Origin: Marinobacter profundi
GTDB taxonomy: Bacteria > Pseudomonadota > Gammaproteobacteria > Pseudomonadales > Oleiphilaceae
Direction of reading: 5' to 3'
Assembly (NCBI RefSeq): GCF_002744715.1
Contig: NZ_KZ319370.1
Location: 372,001-436,000 of the forward strand
Length of the DNA stretch: 64,000 nucleotides
Each line of letters begins with the position of its first letter. The first letter of the stretch is position 1. This document shows, piece by piece, positions 62,622 to 64,000 of this stretch. Below the pieces are notes generated by a model. The model saw only the letters and a list, made by a program, of their open reading frames with translations. It was not told where the DNA came from and ran no database searches. The translations under genes were made by a program, and so were the position numbers.

Positions 62622-63338
62622 ATGAGCCAGCAGGTGCTGGAAGCGCGGGAGCTGAGTAAAACGTTCGTCAGCGGTGGCGAGCCGATCGCGGTGTTTTCCG
62701 GCGTGTCGGTCGCACTGGCCGCGGGCCAGTCGCTGGCGTTGGTGGGTCGTTCAGGGTCGGGCAAAAGTACCCTGCTCAATCTTTTATGTGGCCTCGAACG
62801 CCCTGATGGGGGCGTGATCAGCCTGCTGGGGGAGCGCTTTGACAGCCGGGAGGCGGAAGCTCCGCGGCAATGGACACAGCGCTGGGCCCGGCTCCGGCGC
62901 GGTCGGATCGGTGTTATGTTCCAGGAAGCCAACCTGATGCCGGCATTGTCACTGCTGGATAACGTCCGGCTCCGGGCCCGGCTGGCGGAACAACCCCTGG
63001 AGCCGTGCCAGAGCTGGCTCGAGCGCCTGGGCATCGGCGAACTGGCCGAGCGCTATCCGGACCAGGTCTCCGGCGGCCAGCGCCAGCGGGCGGCCCTCGC
63101 CATGGTCTTTGCCATGAACCCCGACCTGATCCTGGCGGATGAGCCCACCGGCAGCCTCGACCGCCGCACGGCCGAAGAGGTCACCGCCGAATTGTTCCGG
63201 TTGCAGGCGGAAACCGGTGTTGCACTGATCCTGGCCACCCACGATGCGGAGCTGGCCGACCAGTGCCAGGTTACCCTGGACCTGGCGCACGGGGCTGCCG
63301 ACCTGACGCCCGGAGCGTCGGCCGGTCCGGCGCCATGA
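62622..63338 (+). CDS. LolD/MacB-type ABC transporter ATPase
   Basis: A 238-residue ATPase. Walker A is GRSGSGKSTLLNLL, the Q-loop VMFQEANLMPALSLLDNV, the signature VSGGQRQRAALAM, and Walker B LILADEPTGSLD, with the switch His in LATHDAELADQC. It is typical of LolD, FtsE and MacB-type exporters. The ATG at 62622 follows AGGAGCGTT. Its stop overlaps the permease gene as ATGA. It may form a third export system behind the two RND pumps. Confidence 0.92.
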   Translation: MSQQVLEARELSKTFVSGGEPIAVFSGVSVALAAGQSLALVGRSGSGKSTLLNLLCGLERPDGGVISLLGERFDSREAEAPRQWTQRWARLRRGRIGVMFQEANLMPALSLLDNVRLRARLAEQPLEPCQSWLERLGIGELAERYPDQVSGGQRQRAALAMVFAMNPDLILADEPTGSLDRRTAEEVTAELFRLQAETGVALILATHDAELADQCQVTLDLAHGAADLTPGASAGPAP

Positions 63339-64000
63339 CCCTCTTTACCGCCCTGTTCAGCCATTATCGCCGCCACCCGTTGCAGCTGGCGGCGCTGGCG
63401 CTGATGATCCTGGTCGCGACTACGCTCTGGTCCGGGGTGCGCCAGCTCACCGAACAGGCGCGTACCAGCCTGGCCCAGAGTGAACAGGTGATGGCCGGGC
63501 GCCAGCAGGTGGTGCGGGTGGACGGTGCCGGGCTGACCGTTGGCGACTTCGCGGTCCTGCGTCGTGCCGGCGTCTGTGTGATGCCCTGGCTGGAAGTGCC
63601 CCGGCCGGACGCGGTGGGCCTGGTGATAGGCATTGATCCGCTCGCTGCCCACTGCTTCGCTGAAGAGGGCGCTCCCTTTGGAACGCCCGGCGGCAGTCGG
63701 CCGGCCCGGCTCGACGGCAAGCCCTTTGTAGATATCGCGGAGGCCGCGCGGCTGGCGCGGCAGCTGCCCGCTGCAGAAACGCCGCCGGCGCTGGTGCTGA
63801 TTGCTGCGGATGATACGCTGGCCGCAGCCTTGCCTTCAGGCTACCGGCTAGTGAGCGTCAGTACCGGGCCGGACACCGGCGAGCTGGGGGAGAGTTTCCT
63901 GCTCAATCTGGATGCGCTGGGCATCCTGGTGCTGCTGATCACCGCCTTGCTGCTCCGTTCAGTCTATCGCCTCGGTATCGTCCAGCGCCGGGACAGCTTT
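63335..64000 (+). CDS. ABC transporter permease (FtsX/MacB-like), 5' part
   Basis: The frame is open from ATG at 63335 to the window end (222 codons) and has no stop. The product begins FTALFSHYRRHPLQLAALALMILVATTLWSG (cytosolic start, then TM1). A long extracytoplasmic domain follows (QLTEQARTSLAQSEQVMAGRQQVVRVDGAGL...). A second hydrophobic helix appears near the end (LNLDALGILVLLITALLLRS). This TM1, large loop, TM2 order fits the FtsX/MacB/LolC permease class. It is coupled by ATGA to the ATPase. The 3' half lies outside the window. Confidence 0.85.
   Translation, partial: MTLFTALFSHYRRHPLQLAALALMILVATTLWSGVRQLTEQARTSLAQSEQVMAGRQQVVRVDGAGLTVGDFAVLRRAGVCVMPWLEVPRPDAVGLVIGIDPLAAHCFAEEGAPFGTPGGSRPARLDGKPFVDIAEAARLARQLPAAETPPALVLIAADDTLAAALPSGYRLVSVSTGPDTGELGESFLLNLDALGILVLLITALLLRSVYRLGIVQRRDSF

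Overview
The window is a GC-rich gammaproteobacterial chromosome segment. The gene mix suggests a marine Marinobacter-like lineage (inference): DUF1302/DUF1329 genes with a VolA-type lipase, a thermostable-hemolysin family protein, a late aerobic-type cobalamin pathway, and a chromosomal integron. Genes are tightly packed, with many ATGA/TGATG overlaps. There is no rRNA, tRNA, phage, IS element or CRISPR array that I can see.

Layout. (1) 1-10.5 kb: late cobalamin synthesis and B12 uptake, in the order cbiB(partial)-cobC, cobalamin riboswitch, btuB-btuF-btuC-btuD-cobB-cobO-cobQ-bluB. cobS lies alone at 20.6-21.3 kb on the other strand. (2) 10.5-16.75 kb: a chromosomal integron. An integrase gene on the minus strand has a LexA box on its promoter. 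Facing it is a row of A/T-rich cassettes separated by six recognisable attC sites. They encode an Abi/UG-type reverse transcriptase, a small membrane protein, a HEAT-like repeat protein, a two-helix membrane protein resembling AbiC-type exclusion proteins, a YefM/YoeB-like toxin-antitoxin pair and an alpha/beta hydrolase. Several cassettes look like phage-defence or stabilisation functions. (3) 17-20.5 kb: MipA-like outer-membrane protein, ferric-reductase-like flavocytochrome, YkgJ-type protein, 3-methyladenine glycosylase.

(4) 21.4-31 kb: a PmrAB-like two-component system lies downstream of an ArnT-like/GtrB-like/GtrA operon. Across a divergent promoter region is a five-gene operon: thermostable hemolysin family, AMP-ligase, haem-oxygenase-like diiron oxidase (HDO), SDR, TPR protein. 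The shared intergenic region holds three direct-repeat boxes of the PmrA type (CTTAAG-N5-CTTAAG), so both operons are probably one cationic-stress regulon. The HDO operon is the best candidate for an undescribed pathway. (5) 31-38 kb: PAS-GAF-GGDEF cyclase, persulfide-dioxygenase-like MBL enzyme plus SulP transporter, CbiM-like permease, and a PAS-PAS-(degenerate GGDEF)-EAL phosphodiesterase. (6) 38-50.7 kb, all minus strand: gdhA, a KaiC-like/PEP-synthase-like protein, RegB/RegA-type redox two-component system, VolA-like lipase lipoprotein, DUF1302 and DUF1329.

(7) 50.9-64 kb: an OprC/NosA-type copper TonB receptor carrying both CxxxM and HxM metal-site motifs, two successive adaptor-plus-RND efflux pairs separated by REP-like hairpins and a K+-channel-like gene, then a LolD/MacB-type ABC ATPase and the start of its permease, which runs off the end. 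Function names rest on motifs and length read by eye; no database search was made.
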